Of a DNA stretch of 24,139 nt, positions 7,499 to 15,036 are shown one piece after another. Numbering within the stretch: the stretch's first letter is position 1; the number at the start of each line of letters is the position of its first letter. The translations under genes and the position numbers were made by a program. Where the stretch lies: contig DATNPH010000159.1 of NCBI GenBank assembly GCA_036703315.1, positions 1 through 24,139 on the forward strand, given 5' to 3'. The DNA is from DATNPH01 sp036703315 (GTDB lineage Bacteria > Cyanobacteriota > Cyanobacteriia > Cyanobacteriales > Coleofasciculaceae). The notes beneath the pieces are model-generated. The model did no database searches, had not been told where the DNA came from, and saw only the letters and a program-made list of their open reading frames with translations.

Positions 7499-9379
7499 AT
7501 GAAGTTTCAGCTCAATTGGTCTGGTAGCAGGGCCTCTCAAAAGTCTGACAATGAGAAACGGGTCGGTTTGAGACGACCCCTAAAGGCGATCGGGCAAAGT
7601 ACGCTATGTACGCTAATTGTTGCCCTCGCTTGGGGGTTCGCTGCACCGACAAGAGCCGCTGAACGCCTAACGTTGCGCCTAGGCCCGTTTGAGCAATCTG
7701 TCGCGCTCACCGATTTGGAAGAGTTTGCGGCTACGGGCGAGTTGTCATCATCGCTAAAACCCTACGGGTTGCTGCTGACGCCACAGGTGCGGCAGTTGCT
7801 CACGAAACACCTGCAAATCGACCCCAACATGACAGAGAAATTTGTCAATGATCTACTCCGTTCATCAGATGGCGCACGATTACTCGAAAAAATAGGTCTG
7901 GCACTTCCGAATAGTACTCTAGAGCAATTACAAGCCGCACTGTTTTTAGCAGCCAGACAAGCTAATGGTCTTTCTGTACTGGGTTTCTTACGAGCGTACC
8001 CAGAGAAAAACGTGACCGTGGATGCCACGTCTGCGATCAGTATCGCGCTTCAACTCAATACCTCCTACTGGCAGAGCCAAGCTGTTGGTCCTTTGCTACA
8101 GCAAGAACTTACTGTTGCTGATGGAGCCACGTTTCGTCCCAGCATAGATCCTGCTGCTTCCGGTTACCACTATGTGCAGGATCAGACCCTGATGCTACGA
8201 GACCAACAACGGCAGCGCTCAATTCTTGTCGATCTGTACTGGTCTAGCAATACAGAAGGACCTTTAGTCATTTTCTCCCACGGCTTTGGTTCTGATCGCA
8301 GATTTTTAACTTACTTAGCACAACATCTGGCTTCTCACGGAATCACTGTCGTCTCCATAGAGCATCCCGGCAGCAACTTTTCCTGGCTCAATGGTGTTTC
8401 TCTGGGAGGTAATCCTGGTGATTTATTACCCGCCTCCGAGTTTATTGACCGCCCCAAAGATGTGAGCTTTGTGTTAGACCAGTTGGCTCAACTCAATGAG
8501 GATGACGATCGCCTACAAGGCAAACTTAATACTCAACAAGTCACGATTGTTGGTCACTCTTTAGGAGGCTACACAGCCTTGGCTTTGGCTGGGGCGCAAT
8601 TGAATTTAAAAGAGCTGCGGCAGTTTTGTAAAAATCGCAGTCCGATCGGACGCTCACCGGCAGACTGGTTTCAGTGTGCAGCGGCTGATTTACCTGAAAA
8701 CAGTCAGCCACTACGTGATCGGCGAGTGGCGCAGGTGATCGCGCTCAACCCGATGACTGGACGCTTGTTTGGAAACTATGGTCTAACTCAGGTGACCACT
8801 CCAACTATGATTTTGACCGGAACAGATGACGCGATCGCTCCCTCCCTAGACCATCAGCTACGACCCTTTGCTCAGTTGAAAGGACGTAAGTATCTGGTGA
8901 GCGCGATCGGTGGTACTCACTTAAGTGTGACTGATCGAGCCAATCTAAACGAAGCCTTAGCTCGTAGCACTCTGGTTAAAGAGCGCATCGGTAAAGAAGC
9001 CGATCCAGTGCGGCAGCTTCTCCGAGGAGTGAGTTTAGCCTTTATCAAACAGCTCACGCCAGACGCCGAAACCTATCAACCCTTTTTGAGCCCTGCCTAC
9101 GCCCAATCTCTGTCAACGCCGACAATCGCCCTGCGTCTGAGCACACAACTACCACCAACAATGGCAACTTGGTTTCAAGTACTGTCCGTTGGCGATCAGC
9201 AGATTGCTCTACGCCTGCCTAACATGAATGACTTCTCCCTAAGTGTAAGTGCCATTAAATCGTACTTCTCAAGACCCGTTAAAATGCTGACGCGGGCGGA
9301 TTGTTGCACGGGTCAGCTCAATGAAGTCTTTACAGACCTCCTGAATGATTATGAGCAACCCTCAACCGGTTTGAGCTGA
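7499..9379 (+). CDS. Exported DUF1400-type alpha/beta hydrolase
   Basis: From the ATG at 7499 this is a 626-residue protein. A long basic N-terminus with an RRPLK motif at 25-29 (Tat-like) leads to a hydrophobic core at 34-50 and a likely cleavage site after TRA at about 53. Residues about 55-180 match the cyanobacterial DUF1400 domain (LTLRLGPFEQSVALTDLE). The rest is an alpha/beta hydrolase: oxyanion-hole region SHGFGSD 260-266, nucleophile S354 in GHSLGG, acid D443 or D444 in GTDDAIAP, and H474 in GGTH. The fold suggests a periplasmic lipase, esterase or acetylhydrolase; the substrate is unknown. The start is uncertain: the frame stays open to a TTG at 7448 and has a GTG at 7484, none with a good ribosome binding site. 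It is convergent with the protease gene 46 bp downstream. Confidence 0.85.
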   Translation: MKFQLNWSGSRASQKSDNEKRVGLRRPLKAIGQSTLCTLIVALAWGFAAPTRAAERLTLRLGPFEQSVALTDLEEFAATGELSSSLKPYGLLLTPQVRQLLTKHLQIDPNMTEKFVNDLLRSSDGARLLEKIGLALPNSTLEQLQAALFLAARQANGLSVLGFLRAYPEKNVTVDATSAISIALQLNTSYWQSQAVGPLLQQELTVADGATFRPSIDPAASGYHYVQDQTLMLRDQQRQRSILVDLYWSSNTEGPLVIFSHGFGSDRRFLTYLAQHLASHGITVVSIEHPGSNFSWLNGVSLGGNPGDLLPASEFIDRPKDVSFVLDQLAQLNEDDDRLQGKLNTQQVTIVGHSLGGYTALALAGAQLNLKELRQFCKNRSPIGRSPADWFQCAAADLPENSQPLRDRRVAQVIALNPMTGRLFGNYGLTQVTTPTMILTGTDDAIAPSLDHQLRPFAQLKGRKYLVSAIGGTHLSVTDRANLNEALARSTLVKERIGKEADPVRQLLRGVSLAFIKQLTPDAETYQPFLSPAYAQSLSTPTIALRLSTQLPPTMATWFQVLSVGDQQIALRLPNMNDFSLSVSAIKSYFSRPVKMLTRADCCTGQLNEVFTDLLNDYEQPSTGLS

Positions 9380-9425
9380 AGCTTGCAAAAGCCATTATTG
9401 TTTTGACTTTTGACTTCAAAAACGG

Positions 9426-10277
9426 TCAACTTCCTGATTGGCGGCGAAATTCAATGACATCTTGTTTAATCGAGATGTCATACCCTTCATAGTAGTCTTG
9501 CCCCAACAATCCAATTGGCATTGCGGGGGGCGCGACCACCACCGACATATTTCTTTTGATACGACCATCACTCTCTAGAGTTTTGAGAGCTGTTTTGTAT
9601 AGCGGCACGTTCGCCCCATCGGCAACTGTAATCCTTGTTACCCCTAAAGGCTTCAAGTTCAACGAAGCCGCGATCTCCCCCGTAATCAGGGTGATGTTAG
9701 CTCCTGTATCAAAGAGCATTTCAAAATTCCGTGTGCCATTAAACATGACCTCAATGATTGGTGTTCCTCTAATTCGTCCTTTAATGGGAATGGAGAAATA
9801 CTGTGGATTTATGTCACCCGGCTGAGTTTTTTTCGGGGGGGGAGTGGCTTTTTCCTTCGCCTCAGCCATAAAACGCTGATATTGGCTCGCCTTTGCTTTG
9901 GCATTGGTGTGCTGCTTACTAGAAGTCGGCACCGTTTTGAGCAAGTTAATTGCTTGTTGCCATTGACCTGCCACTAAACTCCAATCCTGACGGGACACTG
10001 CCGATTTACTGATAGTCATTGCACCCGTAGCAATGTCAATAGCTTGCTCGTAAGCTTTAGAGTTTTGTGGAGCTGGCGTCGCCGATGGCTTAGATGGTTT
10101 AGGGTTGGCTTTCACTGCCATTACGGCAGGAGAAATCGATGGAGAGGCAGAAGCTGAAGCTGTAGCAGTCGGACTAGGAGCGCTAGCGGTTTCCTCAGTG
10201 TTACAACCAACAGTGCCTATTGCTAAGATGCCCGATAAAACAAGAAAGGTAGAAGTTTTGGTAGAAGATTTCCACAT
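9426..10277 (-). CDS. Retropepsin-like aspartyl protease, probable lipoprotein
   Basis: A 283-residue exported protein. The N-terminus has a basic start, a hydrophobic core (FLVLSGILAIGTVG) and C25 in TVGC, a usable though not ideal lipobox, so it is probably a lipid-anchored periplasmic protein. Residues 27-72 are a Ser/Ala/Thr/Pro-rich linker. Residues about 75-145 are helical. Residues about 165-278 are a single-lobed retroviral-type aspartic protease domain (PF13975/TIGR02281 kind): catalytic D190 in MLFDTGANITLI, and the family's closing GLLGQDYYEGYDISI at 256-270. Such one-lobed proteases must dimerise to build the active site. Substrate unknown. There is only a weak GAG before the ATG at 10277. 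It is transcribed toward the hydrolase gene, so the two are neighbours but not an operon. Confidence 0.85.
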   Translation of the reverse strand: MWKSSTKTSTFLVLSGILAIGTVGCNTEETASAPSPTATASASASPSISPAVMAVKANPKPSKPSATPAPQNSKAYEQAIDIATGAMTISKSAVSRQDWSLVAGQWQQAINLLKTVPTSSKQHTNAKAKASQYQRFMAEAKEKATPPPKKTQPGDINPQYFSIPIKGRIRGTPIIEVMFNGTRNFEMLFDTGANITLITGEIAASLNLKPLGVTRITVADGANVPLYKTALKTLESDGRIKRNMSVVVAPPAMPIGLLGQDYYEGYDISIKQDVIEFRRQSGS

Positions 10278-10920
10278 GATGAGTAGCTCTGTGAGAAGCG
10301 AGAGAATGGGGAGCTGTTCAAGTCTTATCTCTTCCCCTAGGGGGATGTCAATGATAAACTCGCCGAAGAGTAAATCTTACTTTACTTTTCAAAACACAAG
10401 CGTTTTACTTTTACGACTTCTTTGTAGGGACTCTAAGGAGGGGAGTCCCGCACGTAATCAGCTAATCGGTATTCAAGTTGCATGATGAGAGGCTTCCGGA
10501 GGTAGGGGGAGAAGGTTATGCAATTTAAATGCATATCAGGTTAGTACTTGCGCGGTTGTAACGTCTCTATCTGTTCCTATCCACTTCATGCTCACTCTCA
10601 AAAAGATGGAACACGAGAGCACAACATTTTTTGTAGAATTGATACTTCCCAATCCCTAAGAGGAAATAAAACCCCACTGCTGATGGAGACAGAAGCGGGG
10701 GAAGCTGGTATAACTTCCTTATGAAATAGCTCTGGATCAATAGTTCTACCTCACCAAGTCAAGTGAAATAAAACTAATTGACTACAATCAGGGCAATCTT
10801 TCTTGAAGGCGATCGGGGGACTTTTTGCTTCTTTTAGCGGCTCATTACGGCAGGAGCGAGATTTGGCAAAATTAAGTAATGAATCTTCATACTATGTTGT
10901 TTTGCTAAAAAATTAAATTT
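10278..10920. other. Long intergenic region between divergent genes
   Basis: It holds the promoters of the aspartyl protease (minus) and the small helical protein (plus). Besides the minus-strand terminator listed separately, it shows a near-palindrome ATGCA-A-TTTAAA-TGCAT at 10518-10534 just after a GGGGGAGAAGG run. That run could serve as a ribosome binding site for a 7-residue frame beginning at 10518, but this is too short to call. Near the right end TTGGCA (10863-10868) and CATACT (10888-10893) are promoter-like but 19 bp apart. No ordinary coding sequence was found. Confidence 0.35.
10662..10701 (-). terminator. Orphan intrinsic terminator on the minus strand
   Basis: Read on the minus strand, CCCC (10700-10697) and GGGG (10675-10672) close a stem that continues as CTTCTG (10695-10690) against CAGCAG (10682-10677), with two mismatches in 11 positions and a 7-nt loop. 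It is followed directly by TTTTATTT. A GC-rich stem plus U-tract is the standard intrinsic terminator shape. No annotated gene on the minus strand ends here; the only DNA upstream of it is the 220-bp non-coding stretch before 10921, so it may end an unannotated small RNA. Confidence 0.5.
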
Positions 10921-11496
10921 ATGACACAAACTAATCAACCCTTGCGCTTGCAAGTTAACCACTATCGCTCCTATATTCCAATTTCCTCTGATGAGATGGA
11001 AGTTGGATTTTGCACACCGGAGTTTGCTGCCAGAATTGTCGAGACGTTTAATGAATACGAGAGACTAAACGAAGAAAATGAGACACTTGTCAAAGCCTTA
11101 CAAATGGCTTGTCTAGACTTGATAAGACGGACTGGTGGCAACGGAGCACAGGTTAATAAGCTGATTAAAAAATACATGGAAAAAGCTAAGCGTCCGGAAC
11201 ATGGAACGCGAGCTATTGCCTTTCTACTGCGCGAAAGGCAAAAAGAACTTGACCTCGGTACTAGAGAATTTGTTCGCTTCTGCTATTCTTACAAATTGAC
11301 ACCTCAAGAACTGAAAGATATTTATAATGGCAAAGACATTAGCGATCGCCAACTAAAAGTTCTTACACGGATTCTCGGAAAATCAATTGAGGAATTGCTG
11401 GAGATACGAGATGGCTTCTCCAATAATGAACTGAATATGCTGGCACGAATTCTGGGTACATCAAACGAGGAGTTGACTAATCTGTTTAAACATTAA
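10921..11496 (+). CDS. Small helical protein, possibly HTH-type regulator, with C-terminal internal repeat
   Basis: A 191-residue soluble protein with no signal peptide. I do not recognise a named family. Residues 36-90 are a likely coiled coil (ETFNEYERLNEENETLV). Residues 96-165 have the helix pattern of an XRE/lambda-repressor-like helix-turn-helix (FLLRERQKELDLGTREFVRF, then a tight turn and SDRQLKVLTRILGKSIEELL), with the usual 'choose this helix, then L-x-x-I-x-x-x-L/E-E-L' rhythm. Residues 141-162 and 167-188 are an internal duplication: 11 of 22 positions are identical, including R-I-L-G-x-S-x-E-E-L. It could be a DNA-binding regulator or an adaptor for the GAF protein facing it. A promoter-like CATACT lies at 10888-10893; no clear ribosome binding site precedes the ATG. 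Confidence 0.75.
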   Translation: MTQTNQPLRLQVNHYRSYIPISSDEMEVGFCTPEFAARIVETFNEYERLNEENETLVKALQMACLDLIRRTGGNGAQVNKLIKKYMEKAKRPEHGTRAIAFLLRERQKELDLGTREFVRFCYSYKLTPQELKDIYNGKDISDRQLKVLTRILGKSIEELLEIRDGFSNNELNMLARILGTSNEELTNLFKH

Positions 11497-11514
11497 GTAC
11501 ACTCCCATAGTCAA

Positions 11515-11557
11515 AAGTTAAAAGAAAAATTATCTATGAAATTCTTTCTTTTTACTT
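11515..11557. terminator. Bidirectional A/U-rich terminator hairpin
   Basis: AAGTTAAAAGAAA (11515-11527) and TTTCTTTTTACTT (11545-11557) are complementary at 12 of 13 positions, with a 17-nt loop, in the 75-bp gap between two convergent genes. The stem supplies a T-rich 3' arm for plus-strand transcripts and, by symmetry, one for minus-strand transcripts. It is low in GC, so its strength is uncertain. Confidence 0.45.
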
Positions 11558-11571
11558 GACGATGACCTGTA

Positions 11572-14493
11572 TTAGTTGATTTTTGTAACCAATCCCATGA
11601 CTCCTGGAAGGATAACACCGACTTGATTGTTAAATATCTCCATATCCCTTTGATCCTTTTCCTCAAAACTAGCTTTGAAGTAGTCAGGAACAATTGGCCA
11701 ATCCTCCGACTTATAGTCGGGAAAATCACCAATTTTCCGCTTGTTAACTAATTGGGTCACACCCAGCAACTCTCCATCAGAACCTACAACGGGCATACAC
11801 AGGAGGCTACAAGTCCGATAGCGTGTTCTTTCATCAGTTTTCTTAGCGATCTCAGAGCTGGGATGATCATAGAGATCGAAGGGAATATTCATAGGCTGTC
11901 CACTTTGAGCGACAATACCAACAAACCCTTCTCCTATGGGCACTCGTGTCTCCATCCATGAGCCATCTGCTTGCAGAATTGTTGTCCATAATTCCTTGCG
12001 TTGATGATCCACAAGCCAAAGACTACTGCGGTCAGCATTGGTGAGTTTTTTCGCTGCCTGCATCACTTTTTGGATTAAGTCTTCTGGATTTCCACTGCTC
12101 TGACTAACGAAGCTAATGGCTTGATAAAGTGGATCAATCGCCTTTCGTTGCTCCTGAATTGTCCGAATTTCTCGATGGAACGATTGGAACGCTTGCAGAA
12201 TCGGTAGGACTGAGGCAGTACGTAGCTTTAATTTCTCAGCGTCTACTTGTGTAAAGCCACCCTTATCAATTCGTTCTGTTATAGGAACACCCACCATAGC
12301 CGGGAATGTTAATTTGTTGAATGACCGGATAATGGCGACTACCTCTCTTTTTTGATTCAGAATCGGAAATAACAACAGATTATGTAGGTTATCTAGGGTG
12401 AGCGGGGAGGTACCTCGGTGGATTAGAACGTCGTTAAACTTGCCAGGATGATGGCTAGCTTTTACAGATTTTGAGGCAATGATTTTACCTGCTATACCTT
12501 GACTTGCTGCAATCCGAATCTCGGTAGCGTTACTCTCTCCTGCTTCTATAACCAACGACCAAAATCCAGTTTCTTCTGCATCTAAAAGGAAAATCGTACT
12601 ATGCTCAGCGTCCAATAACCTACTAATTGATAAGTTAATAAAGCTCAGCAGATGGTAGAGAGCATTATAGAGAGCCTCATCACTCTGTTCTCCTACAGAA
12701 TTACTGAGTACAGCTAGAGCGTTGTAGATAGCTTCTTTGGGTTCAACTTGCGCTAGCTGCTTGAGTGTTTCATGCGTCCTGACAAACTGGAGGATGACTC
12801 CAACTCGTTCATTAAAGACTTGCATACACTGTCTATCAGTTCTGTCAAAACTAGCTTTGAAGTAGTCAGGAACGGCAGGCCAGTCATCTTTGTTATATTC
12901 ACCAGCAGAACCAGGTTTCCGTTTATTGACAAGTTGGGTCACACCTAGCAACTCACCATCCGGACTCACGACAGGCATACACAGGAGGCTACAAGTCCGA
13001 TAACGGGTTTGCTCGTCAGTTTTCTTAGCATTTCCGGCACTAGGGTGCTCATATAAGTCGAATGGGATAATCATTGGTTCGCGAGTTTGAGCGACTTGAC
13101 CCACGAAACCAACCCCAATAGGACATCGTAGTTCCCCTTTCCCAGGTAGTTCTGTCCACAAGTCGCCTCGGTCATGATCGACTAACCACAGCGTGCTGCG
13201 ATCGGCATTCATGAGTTTCTTCGCAGTGTTCATCACCCGCTGAAGAATGGCTTTGGTATCCAAATTAATCTGGTCAAGAGAGCGTGTCGCTTCAGCGAGT
13301 GCGGCAGTTGCTCGAAGCTTTCTAGTGGCTTTATAACAGGACTGGCAGCTTTCTAGAATCCGTCGAATCGGAACGACACATTTAGCCAATCGTTCTAGAT
13401 CTACTTTTGTAAAGCCCTTTTGGGAGATTTCCGGGTAAGACTCATCCTGCGAATTGGCTGATGGCCGTAACTTGTTCAGTAACTGGATAACGGCAACGAC
13501 TTCCTTGTTCTCATTCAAAACCGGCAAAGCTAACATATTTTCGGTTTTGTAGTTATATCGCTTGTCATTCTCCTTGACTAAGGTAGAACGCGGGTCGTCG
13601 TAGACATTCTCCGGGATATGGATAACTTTCTTAGTTTGGGCAACTTCACCAGCAATCCCTTCTCCTACTCGCACTTGAATATCTAGGAATTCACCCTCTT
13701 CATTCTCAGCAACCAGCGACCAAAGTTCTGTTTTTTCGTCATTGAGTAGAAAGATGGTGGTACGGTCTGCACCGAGGAGTTGTCCGACTTTTGTGGTGAC
13801 TTCCCGTAGCACCTCATAGAGTGCCTGAGCAGACCTTTGCTCCTCAGTTTCGTTATCTACCCGAGATAAGATCTCTACCTGAGATACGAGCAGCTTTCTT
13901 TCTAATTCAGCGAACGTTTTAAGAAATTCAGCTTCACTGGTTTCTGGCTTGGACTTGAGGGATTTTAAGGCATTCTCAACCCAAACCTCGCTGAATACGG
14001 ATTCATAAATCCGATTGTGAACCTTTAACTTACCGGCTCGCTTAACTACTATCCCTGATAGTCGCAGTTCTTGTTCTTCTGGACTGTCATTGGTTTGTAC
14101 TTCACCCTCTCGCAAAACTCGTTGATAAAGCTTCAAGAGCTTAACACTTTGCTGCTTACGCCTCAGGAGGCGATCGCGGATTGTCCGCAAATGCTCTAGC
14201 TCTGGCAGATTCTCCCAATGTTCAATTAACTGCTTTTGTACTAAGTTATCGACCCATTCGACTTCATTACCACTTGCAGGTGAATCTTCAGAATCACTGA
14301 TGAGCTTACACAGCTTTTGGGTGAGGAAGGGTTCTCCTCCCGTCCACTGCAATACGACGGATATTAATTTTTTATAGTTTTGAGATTTGTCTTTTAATCG
14401 CTTAGCAATCAGTACTCCGTTATCGGCACCTTCATGATGACGGGAGGATCCAGATAAATTAGTGATCATGGCGTTCTTGATCGTAGATGGCAA
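11572..14493 (-). CDS. Four-GAF-domain protein on a partial AAA_35-type N-terminal module
   Basis: A 973-residue soluble protein. Residues about 42-178 resemble the C-terminal part of the cyanobacterial AAA-like domain (PF14516): WTGGEPFLTQKLC, HLRTIRDRLLR, LRLSGIVVK, and VHNRIYESVFSEVWV. The P-loop and Walker B half of that domain is absent. Four GAF domains follow: about 221-375, 408-570, 605-770 and 800-965. They alternate: GAF1 pairs with GAF3 (TTIFLLNDEKTELWSL / STIFLLDAEETGFWSL), and GAF2 with GAF4 (RYRTCSLLCMPVV in both). Each keeps an N-K...F-x3-D pattern like the NKxnFx3DE motif of cyclic-nucleotide GAFs: N340/K341-F361-D365, N523/K524-F549-D553, N726/K727-F747-D751, N917/K918-F943-D947. 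No kinase, cyclase or phosphodiesterase domain is present. The frame opens with TTG at 14493; ATG at 14469 is an equally plausible start. Neither has a good ribosome binding site. Confidence 0.88.
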   Translation of the reverse strand: MPSTIKNAMITNLSGSSRHHEGADNGVLIAKRLKDKSQNYKKLISVVLQWTGGEPFLTQKLCKLISDSEDSPASGNEVEWVDNLVQKQLIEHWENLPELEHLRTIRDRLLRRKQQSVKLLKLYQRVLREGEVQTNDSPEEQELRLSGIVVKRAGKLKVHNRIYESVFSEVWVENALKSLKSKPETSEAEFLKTFAELERKLLVSQVEILSRVDNETEEQRSAQALYEVLREVTTKVGQLLGADRTTIFLLNDEKTELWSLVAENEEGEFLDIQVRVGEGIAGEVAQTKKVIHIPENVYDDPRSTLVKENDKRYNYKTENMLALPVLNENKEVVAVIQLLNKLRPSANSQDESYPEISQKGFTKVDLERLAKCVVPIRRILESCQSCYKATRKLRATAALAEATRSLDQINLDTKAILQRVMNTAKKLMNADRSTLWLVDHDRGDLWTELPGKGELRCPIGVGFVGQVAQTREPMIIPFDLYEHPSAGNAKKTDEQTRYRTCSLLCMPVVSPDGELLGVTQLVNKRKPGSAGEYNKDDWPAVPDYFKASFDRTDRQCMQVFNERVGVILQFVRTHETLKQLAQVEPKEAIYNALAVLSNSVGEQSDEALYNALYHLLSFINLSISRLLDAEHSTIFLLDAEETGFWSLVIEAGESNATEIRIAASQGIAGKIIASKSVKASHHPGKFNDVLIHRGTSPLTLDNLHNLLLFPILNQKREVVAIIRSFNKLTFPAMVGVPITERIDKGGFTQVDAEKLKLRTASVLPILQAFQSFHREIRTIQEQRKAIDPLYQAISFVSQSSGNPEDLIQKVMQAAKKLTNADRSSLWLVDHQRKELWTTILQADGSWMETRVPIGEGFVGIVAQSGQPMNIPFDLYDHPSSEIAKKTDERTRYRTCSLLCMPVVGSDGELLGVTQLVNKRKIGDFPDYKSEDWPIVPDYFKASFEEKDQRDMEIFNNQVGVILPGVMGLVTKIN
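11663..13002. repeat. Duplicated DNA blocks in the GAF2 and GAF4 coding segments
   Basis: Two 29-bp blocks occur exactly twice inside the gene: 11663-11691 equals 12845-12873, and 11792-11820 equals 12974-13002. Both pairs are 1182 bp apart, the same offset as 394 residues between GAF4 and GAF2. Exact identity at third codon positions points to a fairly recent duplication or gene conversion between the two domains. Confidence 0.8.
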
Positions 14494-14500
14494 GGAGCGC

Positions 14501-14532
14501 GAGCACCTACACCTAGGACAGCCTCGGTGCTC
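14501..14532. promoter_or_regulatory. Hairpin directly upstream of the four-GAF gene
   Basis: GAGCACC (14501-14507) and GGTGCTC (14526-14532) are a perfect 7-bp inverted repeat with an 18-nt loop that itself contains CCTAGG. It lies 8-39 nt before the TTG start on the minus strand, so it would be in the 5' leader or at the promoter. An operator or translation-controlling hairpin is possible; it also weakens the TTG start and favours the ATG at 14469. Confidence 0.35.
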
Positions 14533-15036
14533 TCATAATGGATGTGTGACAAGTGTAAGCGATCGCCACCCAGGTTATGGGGGGTTTGCGGTGGTTGTTT
14601 ACGTTTTCAGGGGTTGACTGGAACCCTTTTCTTTACATCGATGCACCCTCCAGGTTTAGCTCACGGGCTCACTCAGCAAAACCACACAGTTATTTTGGTC
14701 TAGAGTCTGTTGGCTTGCCATGTAATAGCCGTGCACTGGCAATAATTCTTAAAAGATAGCGATTTTTAGAGCATTTGTTAAATCGCACACGGACTACGGC
14801 ATTAGTACAGAGGCAAAAATATCTTAAACGTCTATTACTTAAGTTTTGTTTGTGAGCAGAGTATCTCCTCAGGTAGACATTGAGATTTACTTAATCATTT
14901 CTACCGATAGATTTAAGGCAGTGGTTGCTGAAACACTATAAGTCTAAAGGTTTTGTCAGGATTCTATACAAAGCCTGCTAAATGAATCAATTGATACATT
15001 TAATCACTTAATATTCTGACTTTCCATAACATTACA
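14533..15036. other. Intergenic region between divergent genes
   Basis: About 500 bp between the four-GAF gene (minus) and the membrane protein gene (plus). A HIP1 octamer lies near 14560, next to a weak inverted repeat CCACC (14566-14570) / GGTGG (14590-14594). TTGATA (14991-14996) and TATTCT (15012-15017) lie upstream of the membrane protein start but with only 15 bp between them. A 60-codon plus-strand frame at 14577-14759 shows no protein-like features and was not called. Confidence 0.3.

Noticed and set aside
10518..10541. Seven-residue leader peptide frame after GGGGGAGAAGG
   Set aside because: Too short to support, no regulatory codons, and no downstream gene on that strand within 370 bp.
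14577..14759. 60-codon plus-strand frame
   Set aside because: No ribosome binding site, no domain-like composition, and it overlaps a HIP1/inverted-repeat region.
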